NCBI GenBank assembly: GCA_017457155.1
Contig: JAFTHZ010000006.1
Span: 1 to 64,000 of the forward strand
Source: Ruminococcus sp.
GTDB lineage: Bacteria > Bacillota > Clostridia > Oscillospirales > Acutalibacteraceae
Length of the DNA: 64,000 bases
Direction of reading: 5' to 3'
Positions 18,501 to 27,714 of this stretch are shown piece by piece; position 1 is the stretch's first letter; each line of letters starts with the position of its first letter. Both the position numbers and the translations under genes were made by a program. The notes beneath the pieces are model-generated. The model worked only from the letters and a program-made list of their open reading frames with translations. It did no database searches and had not been told where the DNA came from.

Positions 18501-18527
18501 CCGCCGACTCCCCTTTGGAATCGGCGG
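18501..18527. terminator. Second hairpin between glnN and the sulfatase operon
   Basis: ccgccga (18501-18507) pairs with tcggcgg (18521-18527), extended by tcc/gga across a mismatch. The T run is poor, so terminator function is uncertain. Confidence 0.4.
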
Positions 18528-18563
18528 TGTATTTTTATAATTTCTTCTCTTTTCAGAGTCTTC

Positions 18564-20270
18564 TCAGTTGTCCCTGAAGAAAGGATACTCAATGGGCGAG
18601 GAGCTTAGCTTCTCCCAGTTCTCAAAGTTGTTGGCATCCCCTGTTATCTCGTAGGTGATAAGGTTCAGCTCACGGATTGTACCATCCTCTGAGGCACCGC
18701 TCATATAGAAGTATCTTGGGGTATCATCATCAGCGGAAACCTGAGAGAAGGGAGTTCCGCAGCCTGAGCTCTCTATGCCCATAGCATCAAGGATGGTGGC
18801 ACGGACGTTGAGCTGCTGCTGGGGAGTTTTCTCATCAATAAACATCTCTCCCGTGGCGCCTGCAGGCTTGTAGAACAATGAGATGACCCTCTCTCTGTCC
18901 AGCTCCTGTGGTCTGCCCACGTGGCCGTGGTCGGCGGTGATGATGATGGTGGAGCTGTCATATATTCCCAGCTCCTTCAACTGTCTCAGGTACTCTCCCA
19001 TATTTGTCAGCACTCCGCGGGTTGCGTCCCTGATGGTCAGATCATCCTCCCCTGTTATCTCACAATTCTCGTCAAAACGGTAGGGATGATGACAGCCGTG
19101 GAAGTGATAATAGCTGAAAGCCCCCTGCTCTCCAAGATTCGGATCCACAGACAGTCCCGTTGTGGTCAACCTGTCATAGAAGTCCGCATCACTCATAGAG
19201 ATAATATTCTCCATACCTGCGTTGAGTCTTGTGGTATCCGTCTCAAAATACTGCTTGAACATTACGGGCATGGTTTTGTACATAGATAGTCTGAGCATCT
19301 CGCTCTCCAGATACAAACTGTATATCTCTCTGTCTGCCTCTTTGTAGTTTTTACAGTACTGTGCCATATACTCCATATCTGTATTGAGGAATATCTCCCT
19401 CACATAGAATCTGGGAGCATATCCTGCCTCGGTCATATCCTCCAGCAGGGTGTTGCCCTCCCAGGCATCTTCCATATATGCAGAGTACTCCTTGTCGTAG
19501 TCATACTTTTCTCCTGTGAACATATGGGCAACAGATGGGAAGGTACGGGAGTAATGAGGGGTGGTATTCTTGTACCATGTAAAGCCCTCGAACTCATCAA
19601 AATACTCGGGGCTGTGCTCCATAACCTCGTTTGCAAATCTTATGTCAAAGCTATCTGCTACAAGCACAATTACGTTGTGTTTGTCAGAGAGGGTGAGCTC
19701 CCCATCCAGAGTAGCACATATGCGCTCCTTCTCCTCTATGTCGTATGTAAAGATGACTGCCAGAGTGTTTGTCACCTGCATACTGCAGATAAGCACCGAA
19801 AGAAAAATCACCCCGAATCTCCACCACTCGGCCTTCAACGCTCCAAGAACAAACACGGCGGCGATTATTGCAATCCACAGTATCAGACCCAGCACACCCT
19901 CTGTCACCATCTCGCTCCAGTAGACCTTGGAACCATCCAGAAGTCCCACGCTGGAGTTAAGGAACAGAGTCTGAACATAGCCCGCCACAGACAGGCCTAT
20001 AAGAAGAGACGCAAACCAGTTGTATACCCTGCCCCTGAGAAGAAGCAGGATTCCCGTCAGCAGAACGAAAGAGAACAGAGCTGTCAGGGACACAGGCAAC
20101 ATAACCTCTCCCACCGTGTACTCAAAGAATCGTGTATTGGCAAAGAATGTCTCCACAGGAGCAGTAAACAAAAAAGTCAGCACAAAGGCAAAGCTCACCG
20201 CCACCGACGGAACTATTCTCTGAGAAAGCTTGCGCTCATCCTTCCACAGATATTTTCCAATTTTTTTCAT
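18564..20270 (-). CDS. Membrane-bound sulfatase-superfamily protein (copy 2)
   Basis: A 568-residue protein with about five N-terminal transmembrane helices (residues 20-200) and a large outer alkaline-phosphatase-superfamily domain. The domain opens with NVIVLVADSFD; SRTFPS carries a likely Thr nucleophile, and HGCHHPYRF and IITADHGHVG are probable metal ligands. The layout resembles LTA synthase, phosphoethanolamine transferase and YejM-type enzymes, which move phospho-headgroups at the outer membrane face; the substrate is unknown. It is a close paralogue of the protein at 21704-23419, with a GT2 between them, all on one strand. The start is ATG (MKKIGKYLW). Confidence 0.8.
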   Translation of the reverse strand: MKKIGKYLWKDERKLSQRIVPSVAVSFAFVLTFLFTAPVETFFANTRFFEYTVGEVMLPVSLTALFSFVLLTGILLLLRGRVYNWFASLLIGLSVAGYVQTLFLNSSVGLLDGSKVYWSEMVTEGVLGLILWIAIIAAVFVLGALKAEWWRFGVIFLSVLICSMQVTNTLAVIFTYDIEEKERICATLDGELTLSDKHNVIVLVADSFDIRFANEVMEHSPEYFDEFEGFTWYKNTTPHYSRTFPSVAHMFTGEKYDYDKEYSAYMEDAWEGNTLLEDMTEAGYAPRFYVREIFLNTDMEYMAQYCKNYKEADREIYSLYLESEMLRLSMYKTMPVMFKQYFETDTTRLNAGMENIISMSDADFYDRLTTTGLSVDPNLGEQGAFSYYHFHGCHHPYRFDENCEITGEDDLTIRDATRGVLTNMGEYLRQLKELGIYDSSTIIITADHGHVGRPQELDRERVISLFYKPAGATGEMFIDEKTPQQQLNVRATILDAMGIESSGCGTPFSQVSADDDTPRYFYMSGASEDGTIRELNLITYEITGDANNFENWEKLSSSPIEYPFFRDN

Positions 20271-20343
20271 AAACTCCGGGCTCCCTTCACAGATAATCTC
20301 AGAGCAACCGACATATGTTTCTCTTGAGATCTCCGGTCACAAA

Positions 20344-20372
20344 AATCACCTCTGCACACAGAGCACAGAGGC
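20344..20372 (-). other. Hairpin between GT2 and copy-2 sulfatase-like gene
   Basis: cctctg (20349-20354) pairs with cagagg (20366-20371). On the minus strand it is followed by TGATTTTTG. It could be a weak terminator lowering expression of the last gene. Confidence 0.4.
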
Positions 20373-20388
20373 GAAGTATATTTGGGTT

Positions 20389-21651
20389 TTAGTTCTTTAT
20401 TTTCTCCATATCCTCGATGGTGCTGCTGTCCTTGTGTCTGATAGGCTTCCACTCAACCTTCCTAAACAGAGCACACACAACCACAGGAATGAATGTATAC
20501 ACAAACAACGGGAACAAAAAGCAGGCGATGACCTTCTTTTTGTCGGCGCATCTGATATGCTCCCATTCGGTGGCGCATGCAAGCGCACCTACTGTCAGAA
20601 GCAACAGATAGGACCCAACAAAGGTCAGTCCCAATGACAACAGCATTGCCAACAGTCCCGACTGAGAAATCAGACATAATACAAACGACACTACGTTTGC
20701 TACAATACTCAGCACCGTCACAACGATGGCGGGCATAATTGTCATCAGCATATCATAGCAGGCAAGCCCCTTCTTTGAGAATATTCCCTTGATGAGATCC
20801 TTGCCGTACTGTCTGAGAATCTGCATATATCCCTTGGTCCAACGCATACGCTGGTTCCAGGAATCCTTGAACTCCTCGGGCTGTTCGTCATAGAACTTTG
20901 CATCGTCACAGTATGCAATCTTCTCTCCTTTGAGGATGGATTCGGTGCTGAACTGAATATCCTCGATAAGCAGATGATAAGGCCAGCCGTTGTTTTCCTT
21001 GATGACCTGATTGCTGATTAGGAATCCCGTTCCTGCCACAGAGCAGCTGGAGCCCAGGATCATACGCACGTTGTTCAGATGTCTGGAGTCATGCAAAAAC
21101 CAGAGTCCGTATCCGCAGCTGAGCCAGTTTGTACCGAAGTTCTTGGTGTTTCTGTAGGCGGCAATCACCCTGTGTCCTGCCGAGAAGGCGTCGTTCATTC
21201 GGGCGACGTAGTCCTTATCCAGCAGATTGTCCGCATCAAAGATAAAGAAAGCGTCATAGTAGTCGTCACCCTTGAGCTGTCTCACCTTTTTGAAGAGAAA
21301 GTCAAGGGCCCAACCCTTGCCAATATTCTCAGGGTCGGTCCTGCTGTACACAACAGCTCCTGCCTGCTGTGCCACAGCGGCGGTGTTGTCGGTACAGTTG
21401 TCCGCGCATATATATATGTCAAGAAGCTCAGAGGGATAGGTCTGGGCTTTGATGCTGTCTATAAGATTTCTGATAACGTTATCCTCGTTGCGGGCAGAAA
21501 TCATAAAAGCGTACCGCTTGTTCTGCTCTGCAGGCGCAAACCTCACAGGCTTTTTGAATAGAGATATGAGGATATATACAACCTGATAAAAATAACAGAT
21601 AACAAAAATCACAGCCAGCGAAAAATTGATACATTGAATTGCTTCTGTCAT
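20389..21651 (-). CDS. Processive glycosyltransferase family 2, membrane-bound
   Basis: About 420 residues. One N-terminal helix (about 8-32) is followed by a GT-A catalytic domain with FMISARNE, CADNCTDN, the metal-binding DAD (about 139-141), a TED-like IED (about 229-231) and the processive-polymerase motif QRMRW (about 267-271). Three or four C-terminal helices (about 300-400) follow. This is the cellulose synthase/hyaluronan synthase/PgaC layout, so it probably polymerises and extrudes a surface glycan. The start is ATG at 21651 with AGAGG 7 nt upstream; the longer frame begins at a TTG two codons earlier. It is flanked by two sulfatase-superfamily paralogues. Confidence 0.88.
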   Translation of the reverse strand: MTEAIQCINFSLAVIFVICYFYQVVYILISLFKKPVRFAPAEQNKRYAFMISARNEDNVIRNLIDSIKAQTYPSELLDIYICADNCTDNTAAVAQQAGAVVYSRTDPENIGKGWALDFLFKKVRQLKGDDYYDAFFIFDADNLLDKDYVARMNDAFSAGHRVIAAYRNTKNFGTNWLSCGYGLWFLHDSRHLNNVRMILGSSCSVAGTGFLISNQVIKENNGWPYHLLIEDIQFSTESILKGEKIAYCDDAKFYDEQPEEFKDSWNQRMRWTKGYMQILRQYGKDLIKGIFSKKGLACYDMLMTIMPAIVVTVLSIVANVVSFVLCLISQSGLLAMLLSLGLTFVGSYLLLLTVGALACATEWEHIRCADKKKVIACFLFPLFVYTFIPVVVCALFRKVEWKPIRHKDSSTIEDMEKIKN

Positions 21652-21703
21652 GGTCAAACCTCTGTTTAATAATCTTCAGTCCCGTTAAGGATTCTTCAGA
21701 TCA

Positions 21704-23419
21704 TCAATCATTTAAGAAAGGATACTCAATAGACTTTGTATCCAGCTTTTTCCAGTTTCCAAAATCTGTAGCGTCCCCTGTCACCTCATAGGTGATAAGA
21801 TTCTCCTCGCGGACCTTGCCGTCCGCTGAAGCTCCGCTCATATGGAAGTAACGGGTCACCTGTGCATCATCCTCAACAAGAGGGATAGGTGTGCCGAAAT
21901 CGTCATTCTGAGCTCCTGCTGTATAAAGTACTGTTGCCATAATACTGCTAAGCTGCTGGGGTGCATCATTATTAATTACCATTTCGCCTGTGGCACCTGC
22001 AGGCTTGTAGAACAGTGCAACTGCACGCTCACGCTCAAGCTCCTGAGCCACACCTGTATATCCGTGGTCTGTGGTGACAATGATGGTAGAGCTGTCATAG
22101 ATTCCCAGCTCCTTCATCTGTCTCAGGTACTCGTTGATATTTGTGAGGGTTCCTCTGGCAGCCTTGCCGATATCCAGGTCATCATGGTCAGCAGGCATAC
22201 AGTTCTCGTCAAAAGAGAAGGGAGCATGGCACCCCTGAAGGTGATAGTAGGTGAAGGCACCCTTGCTGCCCAGATTCTCGTCCAGAGACAGACCCGTTCC
22301 TGTGAGTCTGGAATAGAACCTTGCATCATTGGGAGACAGGGCGATATTGCCCTCCAGAGCATAGGCTGTGTTCAGCTGTGCTGTGTCTGTCTCAAAGAAA
22401 GGCTTCAGTAGCACAGGCATGGTCTTGTACATAGAGAGTCTCAGCATCTGCTTCTCAAGCTCTACGCTGTAGACGTTCCTGCCTACCTCCCTGACGTTCT
22501 CACAGTTTTTGGCCATATACTCAAGATCTGTGTTGACGTACTTTCCGTGAGCATAGACTCTGGACACATAGCCTGCATCGGACAGATCCTCAAAGAGGGT
22601 GCTGTCTTCCCAGGCTTTTGTCATATATTCATCATAGGGAACATCGTATGAGTAATCCTCACCTGTGAAAATATAGGCAAGGGACGGGAAGGTACGTGAG
22701 TAGTGAGGTGTAGTGTTCCTGTACCAGGTGAATCCCTCAAACTCATCATAATACTCGGGATTGCTGCTGTATACCTCGTCCGCATACTTCAGGTCGAAGG
22801 AGTCAACGGACAGGACGATGATGTTATCCTTTTGGGACAGCACAAGCTCTCCGTCGCGGGTATATTCAATCTGACTCTTCTGGTCAATCTCGGAGGTGAG
22901 CACCACCGCCAGGGTATTTGTCACCTGCATACTGCAGATAAGCACCGAGAGAAAAATCACCCCGAAACGCCACCAGTCGATCTTCACAGCGCAGAGCACA
23001 AACACCGCGGCAATAATCACTATCCACAGCATAAGCCCCAGCACACCCTGTGTGGTCATATGCTCCCAGTGAACCTCGGTTCCGTCCAGAAGTCCCACGC
23101 TGGAATTGAGGAACAGAGTCTGAACATATCCTGCCACAGACAGTCCTGTGAGCAGCGATATGCACCAGTTGTACACTCTGCCTCTCAGCAGCATACAAAA
23201 TCCGAACAAGGCTACATGCCCTGCTCCGGCAGAAAGCAGCACGGGGAGCAGCATCTCAGCCACAGTATAATCAAAGAACATAGTGTTGGCAAAGAAGGTC
23301 TCAAGCGGTGCTGTCAGCAAAAATGTAACAACAAAGGACAAGCTTGCAAGCACGGCAGGCAGGATCCTTTGGGTAATCTTTCTTTCATCAGCGAACAAAT
23401 ATGACATGACCTTTTTCAT
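21704..23419 (-). CDS. Membrane-bound sulfatase-superfamily protein (copy 1)
   Basis: A 571-residue paralogue of the protein at 18564-20270, collinear over its full length. Both have five N-terminal helices including the shared block RVYNW..SLL.GLSVAGYVQ, then the outer hydrolase/transferase domain with NIIVLSVDSFD, SRTFPS, LQGCHAPFSF and IIVTTDHGYTG. The first membrane half is closest between the copies, while the outer domain has diverged, suggesting related chemistry on different sites or acceptors. GGGGGAG lies before the ATG, and a promoter lies about 100 nt upstream. It is the first gene of the three-gene unit. Confidence 0.8.
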   Translation of the reverse strand: MKKVMSYLFADERKITQRILPAVLASLSFVVTFLLTAPLETFFANTMFFDYTVAEMLLPVLLSAGAGHVALFGFCMLLRGRVYNWCISLLTGLSVAGYVQTLFLNSSVGLLDGTEVHWEHMTTQGVLGLMLWIVIIAAVFVLCAVKIDWWRFGVIFLSVLICSMQVTNTLAVVLTSEIDQKSQIEYTRDGELVLSQKDNIIVLSVDSFDLKYADEVYSSNPEYYDEFEGFTWYRNTTPHYSRTFPSLAYIFTGEDYSYDVPYDEYMTKAWEDSTLFEDLSDAGYVSRVYAHGKYVNTDLEYMAKNCENVREVGRNVYSVELEKQMLRLSMYKTMPVLLKPFFETDTAQLNTAYALEGNIALSPNDARFYSRLTGTGLSLDENLGSKGAFTYYHLQGCHAPFSFDENCMPADHDDLDIGKAARGTLTNINEYLRQMKELGIYDSSTIIVTTDHGYTGVAQELERERAVALFYKPAGATGEMVINNDAPQQLSSIMATVLYTAGAQNDDFGTPIPLVEDDAQVTRYFHMSGASADGKVREENLITYEVTGDATDFGNWKKLDTKSIEYPFLND

Positions 23420-23719
23420 ATCACAACTCTCCCCCGAAACAAACAGAATCTTATCGGATAATAAATAAAACTTATATGATTCTTCATATAATAAATAATA
23501 CCTTAAAACTAATAAAATATTATATCACACACTACCGCAAAATGCAATTATATCTGCATTTTTATTCATCTTATTATGAAAAGTATCGTGTCAATATCAT
23601 CACTACCCATATAAAAATCTCTTTACACAAAATTAACACAAACAAGACTTCAGATTTAACCTGCATAGCATAAAATGAAACACGCTGAAAAAAATCATAG
23701 ATAAATTGGAAGTGAATTT
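23420..23719. other. AT-rich divergent intergenic region
   Basis: 300 bp. It contains the promoter of the sulfatase/GT2 unit (23519-23547). A TAAAAT at 23671 may be the -10 for the Na/Pi gene but has no good -35. Nothing else was recognised. Confidence 0.5.
23519..23547 (-). promoter_or_regulatory. Promoter of the sulfatase/GT2 cassette
   Basis: On the minus strand TTGCAT (23542-23547), 17-bp spacer, TATAAT (23519-23524). Confidence 0.6.
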
Positions 23720-25483
23720 ATGGATCTGTTTGACGTACTGACTCTTATCGGCGGTCTGTGCCTGTTCCTGTTTGGTATGAACATCATGGGCGACTCCCTG
23801 GAGAAATCCGCCGGAAACAGTCTGAAGAAAATCCTCGGAAAGCTTACATCCGGCAAGATGGCAGGCTTCCTCACAGGTATGGGTGTTACTGCGGTTATCC
23901 AGTCCTCATCCGCCACAACGGTTATGGTGGTTGGATTTGTAAACTCAGGAATCATGACCCTCAGACAAGCTATCAATGTTATCCTGGGTTCCAACGTAGG
24001 TACTACCATCACAGCCTGGATACTGAGCCTCACAGGTATTGAGAGCTCAAACCTCATCGTACAGCTTTTCAAGCCCACATCCTTCACCCCTATCCTGGCC
24101 CTTATCGGAACCGTGATGCTGATGATGTCCAAGAAGAACCGACACAAGGACATCGGTATGATCCTGCTGGGCTTTGCAACCCTGATGTTCGGCATGGACA
24201 CCATGTCCTCAGCTGTATCGGGACTTAGAGATGTTCCCGAGTTCCAGCAACTATTCATTATGTTTCGCAATCCCATTCTGGGTGTGCTGGCAGGTGCAAT
24301 CCTCACAGGAATCATCCAGTCTTCATCCGCATCCGTAGGTATCCTGCAGGCACTGTCCTCCACAGGAGCTGTCACCATCGGTGCTTCCATCCCCATCATT
24401 ATGGGTCAGAACATCGGTACCTGTGTCACAGCACTCATCTCATCCGTAGGCACAAACCGCAACGCACGCCGTGCATCCATTGTTCACCTGCTGTTTAACC
24501 TTATCGGCACCACTGTGATTCTCGCGCTTTACTGTATCGCAAACCTTATCTTCAGCTTTGAGATAGTAAACCAGGAGGCCTCTGAGGTATCAATCGCAAT
24601 CTGCCACACAGCCTTCAACCTGATCTGTACAGCAATGCTTCTGCCTGCATCAGGTCTGCTGGAGAAACTGTCCTATATGATCATCAAGGAGCCCAAGGAC
24701 GACAACAAGAAGGACAAGTTCATGAAGCTGGACGAGCGTCTCATGACAACTCCCGCCATCGCAATTGAGCGTTGCCGTGTTGTGACAAACCAGATGGCAG
24801 CTCTGTCTGTCAACACCCTGAAGAGCTCCATCGCTATGCTGACAGAATACTCAGCCGAGGTGGCCGAGCAGATACACACCGACGAGACTGCAGTTGACCA
24901 CTACGAGGATATTCTGGGCTCATATCTTGTAAAGCTCAACACCTATCCCCTGTCAGATGCAGACAACAACGAATCCAGCAAGCTGCTGCTTGCCATCGGT
25001 GATTTTGAGAGAATCTCTGACCATGCAGTGAACATCCTCCGCTCTGCCGAGGAGCTGAGAGACAAGGGTCTCAGCTTTACACCTGCAGCAAACAAGGAAC
25101 TCAGCCTCATTACCGGCGCAGTCAGCGAGATACTCTCCCTCACTCTCAAAGCATTTGAGGACAACGATCCTCTTGCCGCCACAGAGGTAGAGCCTCTGGA
25201 GCAGGTTGTAGATAACCTTAAGTCTCAGCTGCGTGCCAACCACATTGTCCGTCTCCAGCGTGGAGATTGCTCCATTGAGTGTGGCTTTGTATGGTCTGAT
25301 CTGCTGACAAATCTGGAGCGTGTATCTGACCATTGTTCCAACCTGGCAGCATGCCTCATAGAGATGTCTCACGACAGTATGGATACTCACAAGTACCTGA
25401 CAGGTCTCAAGTCAGACAATGAGAACTTCAAGGAAAGATACAACTACTATCTTGACAAGTACGCTGTCCCCACAACCGTATAA
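23720..25483 (+). CDS. Na/Pi cotransporter family protein with PhoU-like tail
   Basis: A 587-residue protein. The membrane half has the two inverted QSSS repeats that define the Na/Pi cotransporter II family: QSSSATT (Q61) and QSSSASVG (about 197), with NVGTTITAW and NIGTCVTAL following each. The C-terminal ~230 residues (from about 345) form two PhoU-like three-helix units, DFERISDHAVNI and NLERVSDHCSNL. The family is assumed to import phosphate with sodium. A weak GGAAGTGA lies upstream of the ATG. It is monocistronic, with a terminator right after it. Confidence 0.92.
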   Translation: MDLFDVLTLIGGLCLFLFGMNIMGDSLEKSAGNSLKKILGKLTSGKMAGFLTGMGVTAVIQSSSATTVMVVGFVNSGIMTLRQAINVILGSNVGTTITAWILSLTGIESSNLIVQLFKPTSFTPILALIGTVMLMMSKKNRHKDIGMILLGFATLMFGMDTMSSAVSGLRDVPEFQQLFIMFRNPILGVLAGAILTGIIQSSSASVGILQALSSTGAVTIGASIPIIMGQNIGTCVTALISSVGTNRNARRASIVHLLFNLIGTTVILALYCIANLIFSFEIVNQEASEVSIAICHTAFNLICTAMLLPASGLLEKLSYMIIKEPKDDNKKDKFMKLDERLMTTPAIAIERCRVVTNQMAALSVNTLKSSIAMLTEYSAEVAEQIHTDETAVDHYEDILGSYLVKLNTYPLSDADNNESSKLLLAIGDFERISDHAVNILRSAEELRDKGLSFTPAANKELSLITGAVSEILSLTLKAFEDNDPLAATEVEPLEQVVDNLKSQLRANHIVRLQRGDCSIECGFVWSDLLTNLERVSDHCSNLAACLIEMSHDSMDTHKYLTGLKSDNENFKERYNYYLDKYAVPTTV

Positions 25484-25491
25484 AAAAGAAC

Positions 25492-25530
25492 ATCCGCAAC
25501 AGCATCTTAGCTGTTGCGGATTTGTTTTTT
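25492..25530. terminator. Terminator after the Na/Pi gene
   Basis: atccgcaacag (25492-25502) pairs with ctgttgcggat (25511-25521), followed by ttgtttttt; A residues upstream permit use by the convergent lipoprotein gene. Confidence 0.9.
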
Positions 25531-25546
25531 TATGTACCTTTTATCC

Positions 25547-26548
25547 TCAGATATACTCTGACAGAAGCTTCAGGTTGTACTTCTCATAAGCGTTAAGGCT
25601 GTTGAAACCGCCGAAGCCGCCGGGTGTATACCAGCTCATACCCTCATAGTGACTGCGGACATACTTGTTCTGGAACTCATAGCCGTTTCTTGCGTAAATC
25701 TCGTTAATGGCATCCTGAGCATAATCTCCTGTGGGAGAATACAGGGTTGCAGATGCTATTCTGTCGGATATCCGGCTGTCTGTCAGATATGAGGTAGAAG
25801 ACTCGGGGAACACAAAGTCTCCTGAATCATAAGAATCGCCGGCAGTTCCGCTGTTGGTATCTGTATCCGTGTCAACCACGGGAGGATCTGTCACCACAGG
25901 AGCCGTGGTGGCAGGCTCTGTTGCAGGAGGAGCAGTTGTCTCAGGAACAGTGGGAGCTGTGGTGGGTGCGGTAGTGGCGCCTTCGCCAACCGTCACATGA
26001 CACACAGCCTCAACCCCTGCGTCGCTGCAGGTTATCTGTGCCTGTCCATCGGCAACACCGGTAATATATCCCTGTGTATTAACTGTGGCAACAGATGTAT
26101 CCGATGACTCCCACTCAAGGTTACCCACAGGAGCATCCTCGGGGGTAACAGTGGCAGTAATCTGAGTTGTCTCGCCTACATCTATCTGAATATCTGTACT
26201 GCTGAGAGTGATGCCGGTCACCTTCACGTTAGAAACGGTGACGGTGCACTTGGCACTTTTGCCCGAGGCAGTCTCAGCGATTATATCTGTGGTACCGATA
26301 GATACAGCAGTAACCTTGCCGTCCTCTACGGTAGCTATGTTCTCGTTTTCACTGGACCAGGACACATCCTCCTGTGCCTTCTTCGGCTCAAAGGAAACCT
26401 CCAGCTCTCCTGTTTCGCCAATGGTAAGTGCAAGCTCTGTTTTGCTGAGGATGACAGCCTCCACTTCCTTAGAAGAGAAACCTCCGCATCCGCACAGAAA
26501 AGCAGATATGAATACAACAATGAGAATAAGAGAAATGCATTTTTTCAT
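25547..26548 (-). CDS. Big_2/YARHG lipoprotein A
   Basis: A 333-residue lipoprotein: signal peptide with lipobox (FLCGC), two bacterial Ig-like Big_2 domains (VEAVILSKTELALTIGETGELEV... and VTGITLSSTDIQIDVGETTQI...), a Pro/Thr-rich spacer (TTAPTTAPTVPETTAPP), and a C-terminal YARHG domain (INEIYARNGYEFQ...SWYTP...EKYNLKLL). YARHG domains occur at the C-terminus of extracellular proteins and are thought to be adhesive or wall-associated. The start is MKKCIS at 26548 with AGAGGTG upstream; the longer frame starts inside the -10 box and cannot be right. It is a tandem paralogue of the next gene with its own promoter. Confidence 0.88.
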   Translation of the reverse strand: MKKCISLILIVVFISAFLCGCGGFSSKEVEAVILSKTELALTIGETGELEVSFEPKKAQEDVSWSSENENIATVEDGKVTAVSIGTTDIIAETASGKSAKCTVTVSNVKVTGITLSSTDIQIDVGETTQITATVTPEDAPVGNLEWESSDTSVATVNTQGYITGVADGQAQITCSDAGVEAVCHVTVGEGATTAPTTAPTVPETTAPPATEPATTAPVVTDPPVVDTDTDTNSGTAGDSYDSGDFVFPESSTSYLTDSRISDRIASATLYSPTGDYAQDAINEIYARNGYEFQNKYVRSHYEGMSWYTPGGFGGFNSLNAYEKYNLKLLSEYI

Positions 26549-26576
26549 AACAACACCTCTTATGGATATTTTGTCC

Positions 26577-26605
26577 ATTATATACTATTTTCTCTCGTTT
26601 GTAAA
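26577..26605 (-). promoter_or_regulatory. Promoter of lipoprotein A
   Basis: On the minus strand TTTACA (26600-26605), 17-bp spacer, TATAAT (26577-26582). It overlaps the longest possible start codon, which fixes the start further downstream. Confidence 0.8.
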
Positions 26606-26638
26606 CTACATATTGTGATTGGGCCTTATGGGGATGAA

Positions 26639-27598
26639 TTACTCCATACCCTCCAGCAGAGTGATGTTGTATATCTCGGTCTCGCTGAAGTCTGAGTATG
26701 CAAAACTGCTGTCAGCCACATACCATGCCTTTGACTGGTAGTAGAGGTTGAGTGTCTCATCATTGAAGATGTAACCCTGCTTTGCATATATCTCGTTGAT
26801 GGCATCCTGAACAAAGCTTCCTGAGGGAGAGTAGCCTGTCATACTGTCAAGCCTTGCCTTTGCTCCGTCGTAGGTGAGCTTTGTCATATGAGAGCTGGGG
26901 AAGATACAGTCGCTGTAATACGCAGACCCTGCCACATTCTCATAGCCTCCTGTTGTGCCTGAGTTATAGGAAGGTGAAGGCACAAAACCCGGAGCGTCTT
27001 CGGGATTATCCAGACCGCTCTTGACCGTTACCTCACAGGTAGCAAATATGCTGTCAGAGTAGGAGCAGGTGATCTGTACCTGTCCGTCCTTGACACCTGT
27101 AATGTATCCGTTGTCGCTGACAGTTGCCACAGAGGTGTCTGAACTTGACCACTGAAGCGAGTCATCAGAGGCACCTGCAGGGGTCACCGTAGGAACGACC
27201 TGTACTGTGGAGCCCACCTTCAGGGTAACCTGAGTCTTGTTGAGGCTCACACCCAGCACCTGAATCTCGGACACAGTCACAACGCAGAAGGCTGATGCTC
27301 CGCTTTCGCTTTCGGCGATGATGGTAGCACTACCCTCAGATATGGCTGTCACGAGTCCTCCCGATACGGTGGCAACCTCCTTGTCGTTGGTTGTCCAGTG
27401 AATCTTCTCGCTCATATCAGAAGGCTCAAATTCTACCACCAGCTTCTGGGTCTCACCCACTGTCATTGATATCTCCTCTTCGCTGAGGGTGATCTCCTCT
27501 AGCTCCAGCTCCTCAATTCTTGGTACAAACACCTCGCACCCTGCCATAGCAGTCATGCACATCAAAACTATAAGTAAAAGAGAAATATATTTCTTCAT
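26639..27598 (-). CDS. Big_2/YARHG lipoprotein B
   Basis: A 319-residue lipoprotein with lipobox TAMAGC (Cys20), two Big_2 domains with the typical VTAISEGSATI and ITGVKDGQVQIT strands, a Gly/Ser/Tyr-rich spacer and a C-terminal YARHG-type domain (INEIYAKQGYIFN...AWYVAD...IYNITLL). It has the same architecture as lipoprotein A, so it is a local duplication with diverged spacers. AGGAGG lies before the ATG; its own promoter is at 27627-27655. Confidence 0.88.
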   Translation of the reverse strand: MKKYISLLLIVLMCMTAMAGCEVFVPRIEELELEEITLSEEEISMTVGETQKLVVEFEPSDMSEKIHWTTNDKEVATVSGGLVTAISEGSATIIAESESGASAFCVVTVSEIQVLGVSLNKTQVTLKVGSTVQVVPTVTPAGASDDSLQWSSSDTSVATVSDNGYITGVKDGQVQITCSYSDSIFATCEVTVKSGLDNPEDAPGFVPSPSYNSGTTGGYENVAGSAYYSDCIFPSSHMTKLTYDGAKARLDSMTGYSPSGSFVQDAINEIYAKQGYIFNDETLNLYYQSKAWYVADSSFAYSDFSETEIYNITLLEGME

Positions 27599-27626
27599 AA
27601 GAATTAACCTCCTGTCATCTGTCCTT

Positions 27627-27655
27627 ATTCTATAACATAAAACATTTTTTGTAAA
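27627..27655 (-). promoter_or_regulatory. Promoter of lipoprotein B
   Basis: On the minus strand TTTACA (27650-27655), 17-bp spacer, TAGAAT (27627-27632); the -35 is identical to that of lipoprotein A. Confidence 0.7.
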
Positions 27656-27670
27656 TATCTAAGAAAACAG

Positions 27671-27704
27671 AAAGAAAGGGCGGTACGCAAAAAACGCACC
27701 GCCC
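27671..27704 (-). terminator. Terminator of the hydrogenase-maturase operon
   Basis: gggcggtacg (27678-27687) pairs with cgcaccgccc (27695-27704); on the minus strand TTTCTTTC follows. Confidence 0.85.
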
Positions 27705-27714
27705 GGGGTATTTA

